DNA of 64,000 nucleotides from positions 1-64,000 of the forward strand of contig CAWEPI010000004.1 of the NCBI GenBank assembly GCA_963810945.1, in the 5' to 3' direction. Of the stretch, positions 20,729 through 30,834 are shown piece after piece. Position numbers and translations under genes: made by a program. Within the stretch, counting starts at the first letter, position 1. Every line of letters starts with the position of its first letter. The notes below the pieces were generated by a model. That model did no database searches, was not told the origin of the DNA, and saw only the letters and a program-made list of their open reading frames with translations. Source of the DNA: JAOUEA01 sp963810945. GTDB lineage: Bacteria > Actinomycetota > UBA4738 > HRBIN12.

Positions 20729-22657
20729 CTACTTCCCAGCCAGGGCCTTCAGGAAGTCCCAGCCGTTCGGGGTGCCGCGCCCGGTGACGTCGTCGTAACC
20801 GGGGATGGTGTGCAGCGTGCCCGTCTGGTTCATCGTGCGCAGCGAGTACGTGAGTCCGCCGGCCGCGTTGACGCCGTTCGCGTAGTTCGTGCGTGCGACG
20901 GCCACGGTCGAGCTCGGGTCCACGATGTCGCGGAACGCGCTCGCGTCGAGCGAGTACAGCAGCGGGTTCACGAACCCGAGGTCGTGCCCCACGTACTGGT
21001 TCGCCAGCGCCATGATCCCCGCCACGAGCGGGGAGGACAGGCTGGTGCCGCCGAGGCGGTACTCGCTGTAGCGCACCTTCCCGTTCGGGAAGGTCTGGGT
21101 CTGCCCCACGAGGTACCCCGTGTTGGGGTCACCGTCCGCGGCGAAGTCCGGCACGACCCGGTTCGACTTGCCCCAGTACCCGGACAGCGACGTCGGGACG
21201 ACGCCCTGCTGGTACGCGGGCTCGGCGAACCGCTTGCTGGTGCCGCCGCCGGCGCCGTAGAGGTAGAGGCCCGGAGGCTTCGGGTTCCAGTGCTGGCCGC
21301 TCGGTCCGAGCGGGGAGAAGCCGGTGCCCCAGCCCGTCTCGAACAGGTAGCCGTTGCTCTTGCTCACGGCCAGGCTCGTGCCGCCGACGGCGGTCACGTT
21401 CGGGCTCGACGCCGGGTAGTCGGTCTCGCGCGCGCCGGTGCCGCCGCACAGGCCCTGCGGGTCCAGATTGTCACCGCAGTCACCGGAGGAGAAGTAGAAC
21501 CCGATCCCTTCGGCGATGGCCTGCTGGTACGCGGCCTCCTCGGCCTTGATCTCTGCGGCGGGCAGCGCCTCGCCCGCGTTGCCGTAGGAGTTGTTCACGA
21601 TCGAGGCCAGGTGGTTGTCGATCACGTAGACGACCCGCTCGAGGATGTTGAGGTCCGAGTTGTCCTTGGCGCCCGCGTAGACGAGCTTGGCTCCAGGAGC
21701 CATCCCGTGGATCGCATCCAGGTCGAGGGTCTCTTCGCCGTACCAGCCCTGCTTGTTCTCGATGTCGCCGGGCAGCGGCTTCACGTTGTACTGCTTGAGC
21801 TTGGGCTTGGGGAGCCCGTGCCGCTGCGAGTAGATCGTGAGGTCCTTGCGGATCGTCGGCGAGTTGAACGCGTCGATCACCGCGACCGTGACGCCGGAGC
21901 CGTCGGTCCCGGAGTTGATCACCGGGGCGAGGCCGTAGGCGCCGCGGACCTGCTTGGGCGCGTAGCCACACGGCGTGTAGGGCTGCTTGTGCCCGTACGC
22001 CTTGGGCAGGCTCTTGGCGGTCTTCTGACCCCAGAACTCCGAGCACGGCTTGCCCTGCACGAAGGCGGGGGCGGGCGGCGCGGAGGGACCGGAGTGCTGC
22101 ACGCGCGTGCTCGCGAGCCCGATGACGCCCTGGACGACGCCGGCGATGGAGGCCGGCACCTGGGGGTCGGCGTCGGGGGCGCGCATCACGCGTCCCGCGG
22201 TGCGGTACATGTTCAGCTGGACGCCGAACGCCTTCTCGACCTGGGCCACGGTGCCCCGGGCCCCAACGAAGAGGTGGTTCGCCGGCACGGTCCCGACCTG
22301 CAGGCCGGTGCTCCGCAGCCACGAGCTGACGGATGCGACCGCGGCGTCGGACTGGGAGAAGCGGGCGCGGAACTGCTCGGCGCTCAGGTACTTGCCGTAC
22401 GAGGCGCTGCGCGGATCGGACACGGCGGCCGCGAACGAGGCGACGCCTGCCGGATCACGCCAGCCGAGGACGACGGCGATGTCGATCTCCGAGCCTGCGC
22501 GGGCCCGGCGCACGAAGTTGGACCGCGTGGCCCAGCGTGGCGCTCCGGATACTCGTTTCGTCGCCGACGATGCTCCCGCTCCCGACACCAGCGTGGCGAC
22601 GACGGCGAACGTCGCCAACAGGCCGATGGCGGGGCGGGTCAAGGATCGGACCCTCAT
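20729..22657 (-). CDS. Secreted S53 family serine-carboxyl peptidase (sedolisin)
   Basis: This 642-aa preproprotein has a signal peptide (residues 1-30, hydrophobic core AIGLLATFAVVATLVSG), a pro-domain (about 45-190, with YGKYLSAEQFRARF) and a catalytic domain. The catalytic set is visible: Glu309 and Asp313 in GWYGEETLDLDAIHG, the oxyanion Asp393 in SSGDCGD, and nucleophile Ser539 in GGTSLSSPL. A C-terminal calcium-site pattern is also present (DIVDPS, and GYDDVTGRGTPNG). Sedolisins are secreted endopeptidases that usually act at acidic pH. It has its own promoter region (22731-22759) and terminator, so it is a separate transcription unit between rpoC and rpsL. Extra cysteines (Cys205, Cys230, Cys394, Cys404) may form disulfides. 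Confidence 0.93.
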   Translation of the reverse strand: MRVRSLTRPAIGLLATFAVVATLVSGAGASSATKRVSGAPRWATRSNFVRRARAGSEIDIAVVLGWRDPAGVASFAAAVSDPRSASYGKYLSAEQFRARFSQSDAAVASVSSWLRSTGLQVGTVPANHLFVGARGTVAQVEKAFGVQLNMYRTAGRVMRAPDADPQVPASIAGVVQGVIGLASTRVQHSGPSAPPAPAFVQGKPCSEFWGQKTAKSLPKAYGHKQPYTPCGYAPKQVRGAYGLAPVINSGTDGSGVTVAVIDAFNSPTIRKDLTIYSQRHGLPKPKLKQYNVKPLPGDIENKQGWYGEETLDLDAIHGMAPGAKLVYAGAKDNSDLNILERVVYVIDNHLASIVNNSYGNAGEALPAAEIKAEEAAYQQAIAEGIGFYFSSGDCGDNLDPQGLCGGTGARETDYPASSPNVTAVGGTSLAVSKSNGYLFETGWGTGFSPLGPSGQHWNPKPPGLYLYGAGGGTSKRFAEPAYQQGVVPTSLSGYWGKSNRVVPDFAADGDPNTGYLVGQTQTFPNGKVRYSEYRLGGTSLSSPLVAGIMALANQYVGHDLGFVNPLLYSLDASAFRDIVDPSSTVAVARTNYANGVNAAGGLTYSLRTMNQTGTLHTIPGYDDVTGRGTPNGWDFLKALAGK

Positions 22658-22728
22658 GTGCCCTGCTCCTTCCCCGACCGGGCTCGAGGTCCGCGAACGA
22701 ACGACGCGGGGGGCCCCGGTCAGCCCTG

Positions 22729-22759
22729 GGACTATATGCCTAGTCCTCGGGTTTGTCGC
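22729..22759 (-). promoter_or_regulatory. S53 peptidase promoter overlapped by an inverted repeat
   Basis: On the minus strand a strong -10 (TATAGT, 22736 to 22731) follows GCGACA (22759 to 22754) at 17 bp. The -10 is embedded in a perfect 6-bp inverted repeat, GGACTA-N6-TAGTCC (22729-22746), a plausible operator. The start codon is 73 nt downstream of the -10. Confidence 0.5.
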
Positions 22760-22925
22760 ATCGGCACAACCCCCTAGCCCGCATGGGTGCTGACGCCCTC
22801 GCCCGCAAGGGGCTCGGCCCGCTCTCCGAGGGCCGGCGCGGCCCCGGTTCCGGTATCATCTGGGGGTGCGTCCGGGAGACCGGATCGCGGGACGGGCACC
22901 TCACGCCGAAGGCACCCCGCGCCGG

Positions 22926-22955
22926 TTGACGCTCCGAGCGTGCGACCTGTAGCTT
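22926..22955 (+). promoter_or_regulatory. Promoter of the rpsL-rpsG-fusA-tuf cluster
   Basis: TTGACG at 22926-22931 and TAGCTT at 22950-22955 are separated by 18 bp. It is the best sigma70-type match upstream of rpsL. Confidence 0.55.
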
Positions 22956-23135
22956 TATCGGTCGCGCCCCGGTTCGGTGGGCCTCCGGGCGCGTTCGACT
23001 CCGGTTCCGGAGTGGGATCCGAACGGGCAGACGGTGCTCCGCGTGCCCCGACGGTTCCGGTCCACGGGTACGCCCCCGCGTTCGCGCGAGCCGTGCCCCG
23101 GTGTTTGACAACGGAAGAGTGCAGACGAGAGAGCT

Positions 23136-23510
23136 ATGCCTACGATCGAGCAACTTGTGCGCCAGGGCCGCGAGGCCCGCAAAGAGAAGACGAAGGCTCC
23201 CGCGCTGAAGGGTTCCCCGCAGCGGCGCGGCGTCTGCACGCGTGTCTACACCATGACCCCCAAGAAGCCGAACTCGGCGCTGCGCAAGGTCGCGCGCGTG
23301 CGGCTCACCTCCGGCATCGAGGTCACCTGCTACATCCCGGGCGTGGGCCACAACCTCCAGGAGCACTCCATCGTCCTGGTGCGCGGCGGCCGCGTGAAGG
23401 ACCTGCCGGGTGTGCGCTACAAGATCGTCCGCGGCACGCTGGACACCGCGGGCGTCAAGGACCGCAAGCAGGCACGCTCGCGCTACGGCGCCAAGAAGGG
23501 CGGCGAGTAA
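23136..23510 (+). CDS. rpsL: Ribosomal protein S12
   Basis: It is 124 aa, full length. The decoding-centre loops are present: TPKKPNSALRK, with the lysine whose mutation gives streptomycin resistance in other bacteria, and GGRVKDLPGVRY with the second such lysine. Both are the sensitive type. The protein sits at the ribosomal A site and monitors codon pairing. It is the first gene of the str cluster and is followed by rpsG after 2 bp. Confidence 0.98.
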   Translation: MPTIEQLVRQGREARKEKTKAPALKGSPQRRGVCTRVYTMTPKKPNSALRKVARVRLTSGIEVTCYIPGVGHNLQEHSIVLVRGGRVKDLPGVRYKIVRGTLDTAGVKDRKQARSRYGAKKGGE

Positions 23511-23512
23511 GC

Positions 23513-23983
23513 ATGCCGCGCAAGGGGCCTGCCGTACGCCGCGAGGTCTTCCCGGACCCCGTGTATCAGAACCCCCTCGTCACGCAGCTCATCAACAAGG
23601 TGCTGCTCGACGGGAAGAAGACCGTCGCCGAGCGCACGGTCTACAAGGCGCTCGAGGTCATCTCGGAGCGCACCGCCAACGACCCGGTGATCACCCTCAA
23701 GCGGGCGGTCGACAACGTGCGTCCCATGCTCGAGGTCAAGTCCCGGCGCGTCGGCGGCGCGTCCTACCAGGTGCCGATCGAGGTGAAGCCGCAGCGCGGC
23801 ACGACCCTCGCGCTCCGTTGGCTCGTGAACTACAGCCGCCAGCGCAAGGAGAACTCGATGGCCGACCGCCTGGTGGCCGAGATCATGGACGCCGCCAACG
23901 GGACCGGCGTATCCGTGAAGCGCCGCGAGGACATGCACAAGATGGCCGAGGCCAACAAGGCCTTCGCGCACTACCGCTGGTGA
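23513..23983 (+). CDS. rpsG: Ribosomal protein S7
   Basis: This is a full-length 156-aa protein with the family start MPRKGPAVRREVFPDP, LITQLINK-like LVTQLINKVLLDGKK, and the C-terminal REDMHKMAEANKAFAHYRW. S7 nucleates assembly of the 3' domain of 16S rRNA. It starts 2 bp after rpsL. A small hairpin lies between it and fusA. Confidence 0.98.
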   Translation: MPRKGPAVRREVFPDPVYQNPLVTQLINKVLLDGKKTVAERTVYKALEVISERTANDPVITLKRAVDNVRPMLEVKSRRVGGASYQVPIEVKPQRGTTLALRWLVNYSRQRKENSMADRLVAEIMDAANGTGVSVKRREDMHKMAEANKAFAHYRW

Positions 23984-24003
23984 TGGAAGAGGAGTCGTAC
24001 CGG

Positions 24004-24023
24004 ACCCGGCCTCGCGGCCGGGT
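24004..24023 (+). promoter_or_regulatory. Attenuator-like hairpin between rpsG and fusA
   Basis: An 8-bp perfect stem (ACCCGGCC with GGCCGGGT) with a TCGC loop is followed by two further T residues. It lies 20 bp after the rpsG stop and 25 bp before fusA. It could lower read-through into fusA or act as a processing site. Confidence 0.4.
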
Positions 24024-24048
24024 TTCCGCTGACAGGGGGCGAGCCTAG

Positions 24049-26206
24049 ATGGCGAGCCCCGCGGAGAAGATGCACGTGGCAGCGACAGAGCAGGACGTCA
24101 AGAAGGGGAAGCGGCTCAACATCCGCGAATACCCCCTCGCGCGCACGCGCAACATCGGCATCATGGCGCACATCGATGCCGGTAAGACGACGACGACCGA
24201 GCGCATCCTCTACTACACCGGCAAGGCGTACAAGATCGGCGAGGTCCACGAGGGCACGGCCCAGATGGACTGGATGGCCCAGGAGCGCGAGCGCGGGATC
24301 ACGATCACGTCGGCCGCCACCACCTGCCAGTGGAAGGGCCACTGGATCAACATCATCGACACGCCCGGCCACGTCGACTTCACGGTCGAGGTGGAACGCT
24401 CCCTGCGCGTGCTCGACGGCGCCGTCGCCGTCTTCGACGCCGTCGCCGGCGTCGAGCCGCAGTCCGAGACGGTGTGGCGCCAGGCGGACCGCTACCACGT
24501 CCCCCGCATCTGCTTCGTCAACAAGATGGACCGCACGGGCGCCGACTTCGAGCGCACCGTCGGCATGATCGTCGACCGCCTCGGCGCCAACCCGCTCGTC
24601 CTCCAGCTCCCCTGGGGCACCGAGTCCGAGCTCCACGGGGTCATCGACCTCGTGGAGATGAAGGGCCACTACTGGGAAGGCGAGATGGGGGAGGACTGGA
24701 AGGACACGGACATCCCCGAGGAGTACCGCGAGGCGGCCGAGGCCGGGCGCCGCGAGCTCTTCGAGAAGCTCGCCGACCACGACGAGGCGCTCATGGAGAA
24801 GTTCATCCACGAGGAGGAGCCCACCGTCGAGGAGATGCGCCGGGCCATCCGCCAGGCCACCCTGGCGAACGAGGGCGTGCCGGTGCTCTGCGGATCCGCG
24901 TTCAAGAACAAGGGCGTGCAGCTCGTGCTCGACGCCGTGGTGCACTTCCTCCCGTCGCCGCTGGACGTGCCGCCGGTCGAGGGCCACCTCCCCGAGAAGG
25001 AGGATCGAGCACGTCGAGCGCGAGCCCGACGACGGACAGCCCTTCTCCGCGCTGGCGTTCAAGATCATGTCCGACGCCTACGTCGGGCGCCTCACCTACC
25101 TGCGGGTGTATTCGGGCATCCTGCACGCCGGCTCCCACGTGCTGAACAGCACGAAGGACCGCAAGGAGCGCATCGGGCGCGTGCTGCAGATGCACGCGAA
25201 CCACCGCGAGGACCTCGAGGCGGCGTACACGGGCGACATCGTGGCCGTCGTGGGCCTGAAGCACTCCACCACGGGCGACACGATCTGCGACCCGGACAAG
25301 CCGGTCGTGCTGGAGTCCATCAGCTTCCCGACGCCCGTCATCTCGGTGGCGGTGGAGCCCAAGACCAAGGCCGACCAGGACAAGCTGGGCGCCGGGCTCG
25401 CGAAGCTCTCGGACGAGGACCCCACCTTCGTCGTGAAGTTCGACGATGAGACCGGGCAGACGGTGATCTCCGGGATGGGCGAGCTGCACCTCGACATCAT
25501 CGTGGACCGCCTGAAGCGCGAGTTCTCGGTGGACGCCAACGTCGGCAAGCCGCAGGTGGCCTACCGCGAGACGATCCGCAAGGAGGTCCACAAGGTCGAG
25601 GCCCGCTTCGTGCGCCAGACGGGCGGCAAGGGCCAGTTCGGCCACGTCGTGCTGGACCTCGAGCCCACAGGACCCGGCGGCGGCTACGAGTTCATCAACA
25701 AGATCGTCGGCGGCAAGATCCCGCGCGAGTACATCCCCGCCGTGGACCAGGGCATCCAGGAGGCGCTCGACAACGGCATCCTGGCCGGCTACCCCATGGT
25801 GGACGTGCGCGCCACGCTCGTCGACGGCTCCTACCACGAGGTCGACTCCTCCGAGATGGCGTTCAAGATCGCGGGGTCGATGTGCGTGAAGGACGCCGCG
25901 CGCAAGGCCGACCCGGTCCTGCTCGAGCCCGTCATGGAGTTCGAGGTCACCTCGCCGGAGGAGTTCCTCGGCGACGTGATGGGCGAGGTCACCGCGCGCC
26001 GCGGCCGCATCGAGAACATCGACGAGCGCAGCGGACAGAAGGTCGTCCGCGTGGTCGTGCCGCTGGCCGAGCTCTTCGGCTACGCGACGGACCTCCGCTC
26101 ACGCACCCAGGGCCGTGCCGCGCACAGCCCCATGCAGCTCCACGCGTACAACGAGGTCCCGGCACAGATCGCCAAGGAGATCGTCGCCAGGGTCACGGGC
26201 GAGTAA
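24049..26206 (+). CDS. fusA: Elongation factor G (one frameshift)
   Basis: EF-G is the GTPase that drives ribosomal translocation. G-domain motifs are complete: AHIDAGKTTTTERILYYTG, ERERGITITSAATT, DTPGHVDFTVEVERSL and NKMDRTGADF. Domains II to V follow, with GMGELHLDIIVDRL and RTGGKGQFGHV-type sequences (RQTGGKGQFGHVVLDLEP). The frame breaks at about 25000-25004, where one extra G turns PEKE-IEHVEREPDDGQPFS out of frame; with it removed, the product is about 718 aa. As this is an essential gene, a sequence error is far more likely than a real mutation. The N-terminus is about 20 residues longer than usual, and ATG 24070 is an alternative start. Confidence 0.95.
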
Positions 26207-26230
26207 GTAGGGAAGGGAAGGAACCGACTG

Positions 26231-27415
<1,185 letters not shown>

Positions 27416-27453
27416 GCGGACCGAGCGAGAGCCGGAGAGAGAGAAGGCGTTCG

Positions 27454-27762
27454 ATGGCAGGACCGAAGATCCGCATCAAGCTCCGGGCGTACGACCACCG
27501 GATGCTGGACGTGGCCGCGCGCGACATCGTCGAGCACGTCACGCGTACCGGCGCCAAGGTCGTGGGACCGGTGCCGCTGCCGACCGAGCGCTCCATCTAC
27601 ACGGTGATCCGCTCCCCGCACAAGTACAAGGACTCGCGCGAGCACTTCCAGATGCTCACGCACAAACGGCTGATCGACATCGTGGACGCCACGTCCAAGA
27701 CGGTGCAGGAGCTCCAGCGCCTGAACCTGTCGGCCGGGGTCGACATCGAGATCAAGCTCTGA
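27454..27762 (+). CDS. rpsJ: Ribosomal protein S10
   Basis: It is 102 aa, full length (IRIKLRAYDHRMLDVAARDI and KRLIDIVDATSKTVQEL are typical). Besides its place in the 30S head, S10 (NusE) joins Nus antitermination complexes. A purine-rich ribosome site, GAGAGAGAGAAGG, precedes ATG 27454. It heads the S10 cluster. Confidence 0.97.
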   Translation: MAGPKIRIKLRAYDHRMLDVAARDIVEHVTRTGAKVVGPVPLPTERSIYTVIRSPHKYKDSREHFQMLTHKRLIDIVDATSKTVQELQRLNLSAGVDIEIKL

Positions 27763-27770
27763 CGAAGGAC

Positions 27771-28427
27771 ATGGACGTGAAGGGCATCTTGGGACAGAAG
27801 CTGGGCATGACCCAGATCTTCGACGACACGCGGGCCATCCCGGTCACGGTGATCCAGGCCGGGCCCTGCGTCGTCGCGCAGATCAAGTCGCCCGAGGGAG
27901 ACGACGGCTACGCCGCCGTCCAGCTCGCCTACGGCGAGACGCGTCCGCGCGATGTCAGCAAGCCCATGGCGGGCCACTACGAGAAGGCCGGCGTGGAGGA
28001 GCCCCGCCGCCACCTCGTGGAGCTCCGCACCGAGGATGCCGCCGACTACACGGCCGGCCAGGAGCTCAAGGCGGACATCTTCGCCGCGGGCGACATGGTC
28101 GACGTGGTGGGGGTCTCCAAGGGCAAGGGCTTCAGCGGCGTCATGAAGCGCCACGGGTTCGCCGGTCTGAAGGGGAGCCACGGCGTGCACAAGAAGCATC
28201 GTGCGCCGGGCGCCATCGGGGCCTGCGCGACGCCCAGCCGCGTCTTCAAGGGCATGCGGATGGCCGGCCAGCACGGCAACCAGCGCGTGACCGTCCTGAA
28301 CCTCGAGGTGGTCCAGGCCGACCCCGAGCGCAACCTGCTGCTCGTCAAGGGCGCGGTGCCCGGCCCCAACGGCGGGCTCGTGATGGTGCGCTCGGCCGTC
28401 AAGACACCGGCGACGAAGGGGGCGTGA
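27771..28427 (+). CDS. rplC: Ribosomal protein L3
   Basis: It is 218 aa, starting MDVKGILGQKLGMTQIFDD. The internal loop that reaches the peptidyl-transferase centre is intact (KRHGFAGLKGSHGVHKKHRA, then PGAIGACATPSRVFKGMRMAG). ATG 27771 lies 8 bp after the rpsJ stop. It is one of the first proteins to bind 23S rRNA. Confidence 0.97.
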   Translation: MDVKGILGQKLGMTQIFDDTRAIPVTVIQAGPCVVAQIKSPEGDDGYAAVQLAYGETRPRDVSKPMAGHYEKAGVEEPRRHLVELRTEDAADYTAGQELKADIFAAGDMVDVVGVSKGKGFSGVMKRHGFAGLKGSHGVHKKHRAPGAIGACATPSRVFKGMRMAGQHGNQRVTVLNLEVVQADPERNLLLVKGAVPGPNGGLVMVRSAVKTPATKGA

Positions 28428-28429
28428 GC

Positions 28430-29077
28430 ATGGCGAGCATCGACATCCTCGACGCGTCCGGCAAGAAGGCCGGGAGCCGCGATCTGTCCGCCGAGCTGTT
28501 CGAGGCGAAGGTGAGCGTGCCGCTGATGCATCAGGTGGTCCTGGCGGGTCTCGCGGGGATCCGCGCGGGCACGCACAGCACCAAGACGCGCGGCGAGGTG
28601 CGCGGCGGCGGCAAGAAGCCCTGGCGTCAGAAGGGCACCGGCCGCGCGCGCCAGGGCTCGATCCGCTCGCCCCAGTGGGTCGGCGGCGGCGTGGCTCACG
28701 GCCCGCAGCCCCACGACCACGAGCTCCGCGTGAACAAGAAGATGCGCAAGGGCGCGCTGCGCTCGGCGCTCACCGACGCCCTGTCGAGCGGCAAGGTCGC
28801 CGTGGTCGCCGACCTCGGTTTCGAGGAGCCGCGCACCAAGGCGGCCGTCGAGCTGCTCGACGCCCTCGAGCTCGACGGGAAGATCCTCGTGGTCCTGCCC
28901 GAGCCGACGGACGACGGCGCCGCGGAGAAGTCGTTCCGGAACCTCCGCCGCGTGCGCGTCGCGTACGCGGGCGGCCTGGGCACCTACGACCTGCTGCGCG
29001 CCGATCGCGTGCTGTTCACGGCCGCCGCGCTCGACGCCCTCGAGCGGCCCGGCCGGGACGAGGAGGTGGCGTCGTGA
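28430..29077 (+). CDS. rplD: Ribosomal protein L4
   Basis: This 215-aa protein has the exit-tunnel loop THSTKTRGEVRGGGKKPWRQ followed by KGTGRARQGSIRSPQ, and a C-terminal globular part. ATG 28430 is preferred over GTG 28424, which overlaps rplC. The stop overlaps the GTG of rplW by 4 bp. In other bacteria L4 can repress its own operon; no specific leader structure for that is seen here. Confidence 0.97.
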   Translation: MASIDILDASGKKAGSRDLSAELFEAKVSVPLMHQVVLAGLAGIRAGTHSTKTRGEVRGGGKKPWRQKGTGRARQGSIRSPQWVGGGVAHGPQPHDHELRVNKKMRKGALRSALTDALSSGKVAVVADLGFEEPRTKAAVELLDALELDGKILVVLPEPTDDGAAEKSFRNLRRVRVAYAGGLGTYDLLRADRVLFTAAALDALERPGRDEEVAS

Positions 29078-29364
29078 AGTCCGCGCGTGACGTGATCATC
29101 CGCCCCGTCGTCTCCGAGAAGTCCTACGCCGGACTCGAGGCCGGGAGCTACACGTTCCTGGTGGACCCGCGTGCGAACAAGACCGAGATCAAGGAGGCCG
29201 TGCAGGCCATCTGGGACGTGCAGGTGATCTCGGTGAACACCCTCAACCGCCGCGGCAAGGTGAAGCGGCGTGGCTACACCAAGGGCAAGCGGGCCGACGA
29301 GAAGCGCGCGATCGTGACGCTCGCGCCCGGCGATGCCATCGAGATCTTCGAGAGCGGGAAGTAG
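29074..29364 (+). CDS. rplW: Ribosomal protein L23
   Basis: It is 96 aa. The start DVIIRPVVSEKSYAGLEAG and the loop VNTLNRRGKVKRRGYTKGKR are diagnostic. L23 lies at the peptide exit and docks trigger factor and SRP. GTG 29074 overlaps the rplD stop. Confidence 0.96.
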   Translation: MKSARDVIIRPVVSEKSYAGLEAGSYTFLVDPRANKTEIKEAVQAIWDVQVISVNTLNRRGKVKRRGYTKGKRADEKRAIVTLAPGDAIEIFESGK

Positions 29365-29369
29365 GGATC

Positions 29370-30200
29370 ATGGGCGTTCGTAAGTACAAGCCGACGACCC
29401 CCGGGCGCCGCGGCGCGAGCGTGTCCACGTTCGAGGAGATCACGCGGTCGACACCCGAGAAGTCGCTGGTGGTCAAGGGCCGCAACAAGGCCGGGCGCAA
29501 CGTCCACGGGCGGATCACCGCGCGCCACCACGGCGGCGGCAACAAGAACCGCTACCGGCTCGTGGACTTCAAGCGGAACAAGGACGGCGTGCCGGCGAAG
29601 GTCGCGCACATCGAGTACGACCCCAACCGGAGCGCGCGCATCGCGCTGTTGCACTACGCCGACGGCGAGAAGCGGTACATCCTGGCGCCGCAGGGCGTGC
29701 AGCAGGGCGACACGCTGATGTCGGGCGCCGATGCCGAGATCCGTCCCGGCAACGCGCTGCCGCTGCGCAACATCCCGGTGGGGACCGTGATCCACGCGAT
29801 CGAGCTGAAGCCGGGCGCCGGCGCCAAGCTGGCTCGCTCCGCGGGGACCAGCGTGCAGCTGATGGCCAAGGAGGGCTCGATGGCGACGCTGCGTCTGCCA
29901 TCGGGCGAGATGCGCCTGATCCCGGCCACGTGCAAGGGCACGGTGGGCGTGGTGGGCAACCCGGAGCACGAGCTGATCTCCCTCGGGAAGGCCGGCCGCG
30001 CGCGCTGGAAGAACAAGCGTCCGACCGTGCGTGGCGTGGCGATGAACCCCGTCGACCACCCGCTGGGCGGCGGCGAGGGCAAATCCTCCGGTGGGCGGCA
30101 CCCGTCCTCGCCGTGGGGTCAGAAGGAAGGCCGTACACGCAAGAAGAACAAGGCGTCGAGCAAGTACATCGTCCGTCGCCGTGGGAAGGGTCGGGGCTGA
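29370..30200 (+). CDS. rplB: Ribosomal protein L2
   Basis: It is 276 aa, full length, beginning MGVRKYKPTTPGRRGASVS. The C-terminal signature near the peptidyl-transferase centre is intact (VRGVAMNPVDHPLGGGEGKS, GRHPSSPWG), with the conserved His in MNPVDHPHG-type context. It starts 5 bp after rplW. Confidence 0.98.
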   Translation: MGVRKYKPTTPGRRGASVSTFEEITRSTPEKSLVVKGRNKAGRNVHGRITARHHGGGNKNRYRLVDFKRNKDGVPAKVAHIEYDPNRSARIALLHYADGEKRYILAPQGVQQGDTLMSGADAEIRPGNALPLRNIPVGTVIHAIELKPGAGAKLARSAGTSVQLMAKEGSMATLRLPSGEMRLIPATCKGTVGVVGNPEHELISLGKAGRARWKNKRPTVRGVAMNPVDHPLGGGEGKSSGGRHPSSPWGQKEGRTRKKNKASSKYIVRRRGKGRG

Positions 30201-30203
30201 GCC

Positions 30204-30485
30204 ATGCCGAGGTCCGTGAAGAAGGGTCCGTTCGTCGACGACCACCTGATGGTCAAGATCGACGAGATGAACAAGAAGGGCGACAAGCGGGTCGTGAAGA
30301 CCTGGTCGCGCCGCTCCACGATCGTGCCGGAGATGCTCGGGCACACCATCGCGGTGCACGACGGCCGCAAGCACGTGCCGGTGTTCATCTCCGAGTCGAT
30401 GGTCGGGCACAAGCTCGGCGAGTTCGCCCCCACCCGTACGTTCCGCTCGCACTCTCGGGACGAGCGAAGGACCGGAGTGAGGTAG
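30204..30485 (+). CDS. rpsS: Ribosomal protein S19
   Basis: It is 93 aa, starting MPRSVKKGPFVDDHLMVKID, with RRSTIVPEMLGHTIAVHDGR in the middle and the basic C-terminus FAPTRTFRSHSRD. It binds the 30S head next to S13. It starts 3 bp after rplB. Confidence 0.97.
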   Translation: MPRSVKKGPFVDDHLMVKIDEMNKKGDKRVVKTWSRRSTIVPEMLGHTIAVHDGRKHVPVFISESMVGHKLGEFAPTRTFRSHSRDERRTGVR

Positions 30486-30489
30486 GCGG

Positions 30490-30834
30490 ATGGAGTCCCG
30501 AGCCACCATGAAGTACGTCCGCACGACGCCCCGCAAGATGCGGCGCGCGGTGGACCTGATCCGCGGCCAGCACGTCGAGGAGGCGCGGCGCATCCTGCGG
30601 TTCTCGCCGCTGGGCGCGTCGCACGACCTCGAGAAGCTGCTGAACTCGGCCATCGCCAACGCCGAGCAGAAGCCCGGCGTGGTGTCCGACAACCTGTGGA
30701 TCTCGCGCGCGTGGGTCGACGAGGGCCCGACGCTGAGGCGGTACCGCCCGCGCGCGTACGGCCGCGCCACGCGGGTGCGCAAGCGCACCTCGCACGTGAC
30801 GGTCGTGGTGCAGACGATGGGAGATGAAGGCTAG
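30490..30834 (+). CDS. rplV: Ribosomal protein L22
   Basis: It is 114 aa. The core YVRTTPRKMRRAVDLIRGQH and the beta-hairpin that lines the exit tunnel (AYGRATRVRKRTSHVTVVV) are both present. ATG 30490 follows GAGGTAG; ATG 30508 would give a product six residues shorter. The stop shares one base with the rpsC GTG. Confidence 0.96.
   Translation: MESRATMKYVRTTPRKMRRAVDLIRGQHVEEARRILRFSPLGASHDLEKLLNSAIANAEQKPGVVSDNLWISRAWVDEGPTLRRYRPRAYGRATRVRKRTSHVTVVVQTMGDEG

Larger units (their letters stand above)
22658..23135. other. Divergent intergenic region between the S53 peptidase and rpsL
   Basis: This 478-bp region carries the peptidase promoter with an inverted repeat (22729-22759) and the rpsL promoter (22926-22955). 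I see no gene in it. The rest is GC-rich with no obvious riboswitch or tRNA fold. The rpsL leader would be about 170 nt long. Confidence 0.5.

Noticed and set aside
23105..23133. Perfect TTGACA just before rpsL as a promoter -35
   Set aside because: At 17-18 bp downstream there is only AGAGAG, with no -10, and initiation would fall at the start codon. The TTGACG/TAGCTT pair at 22926-22955 is better.
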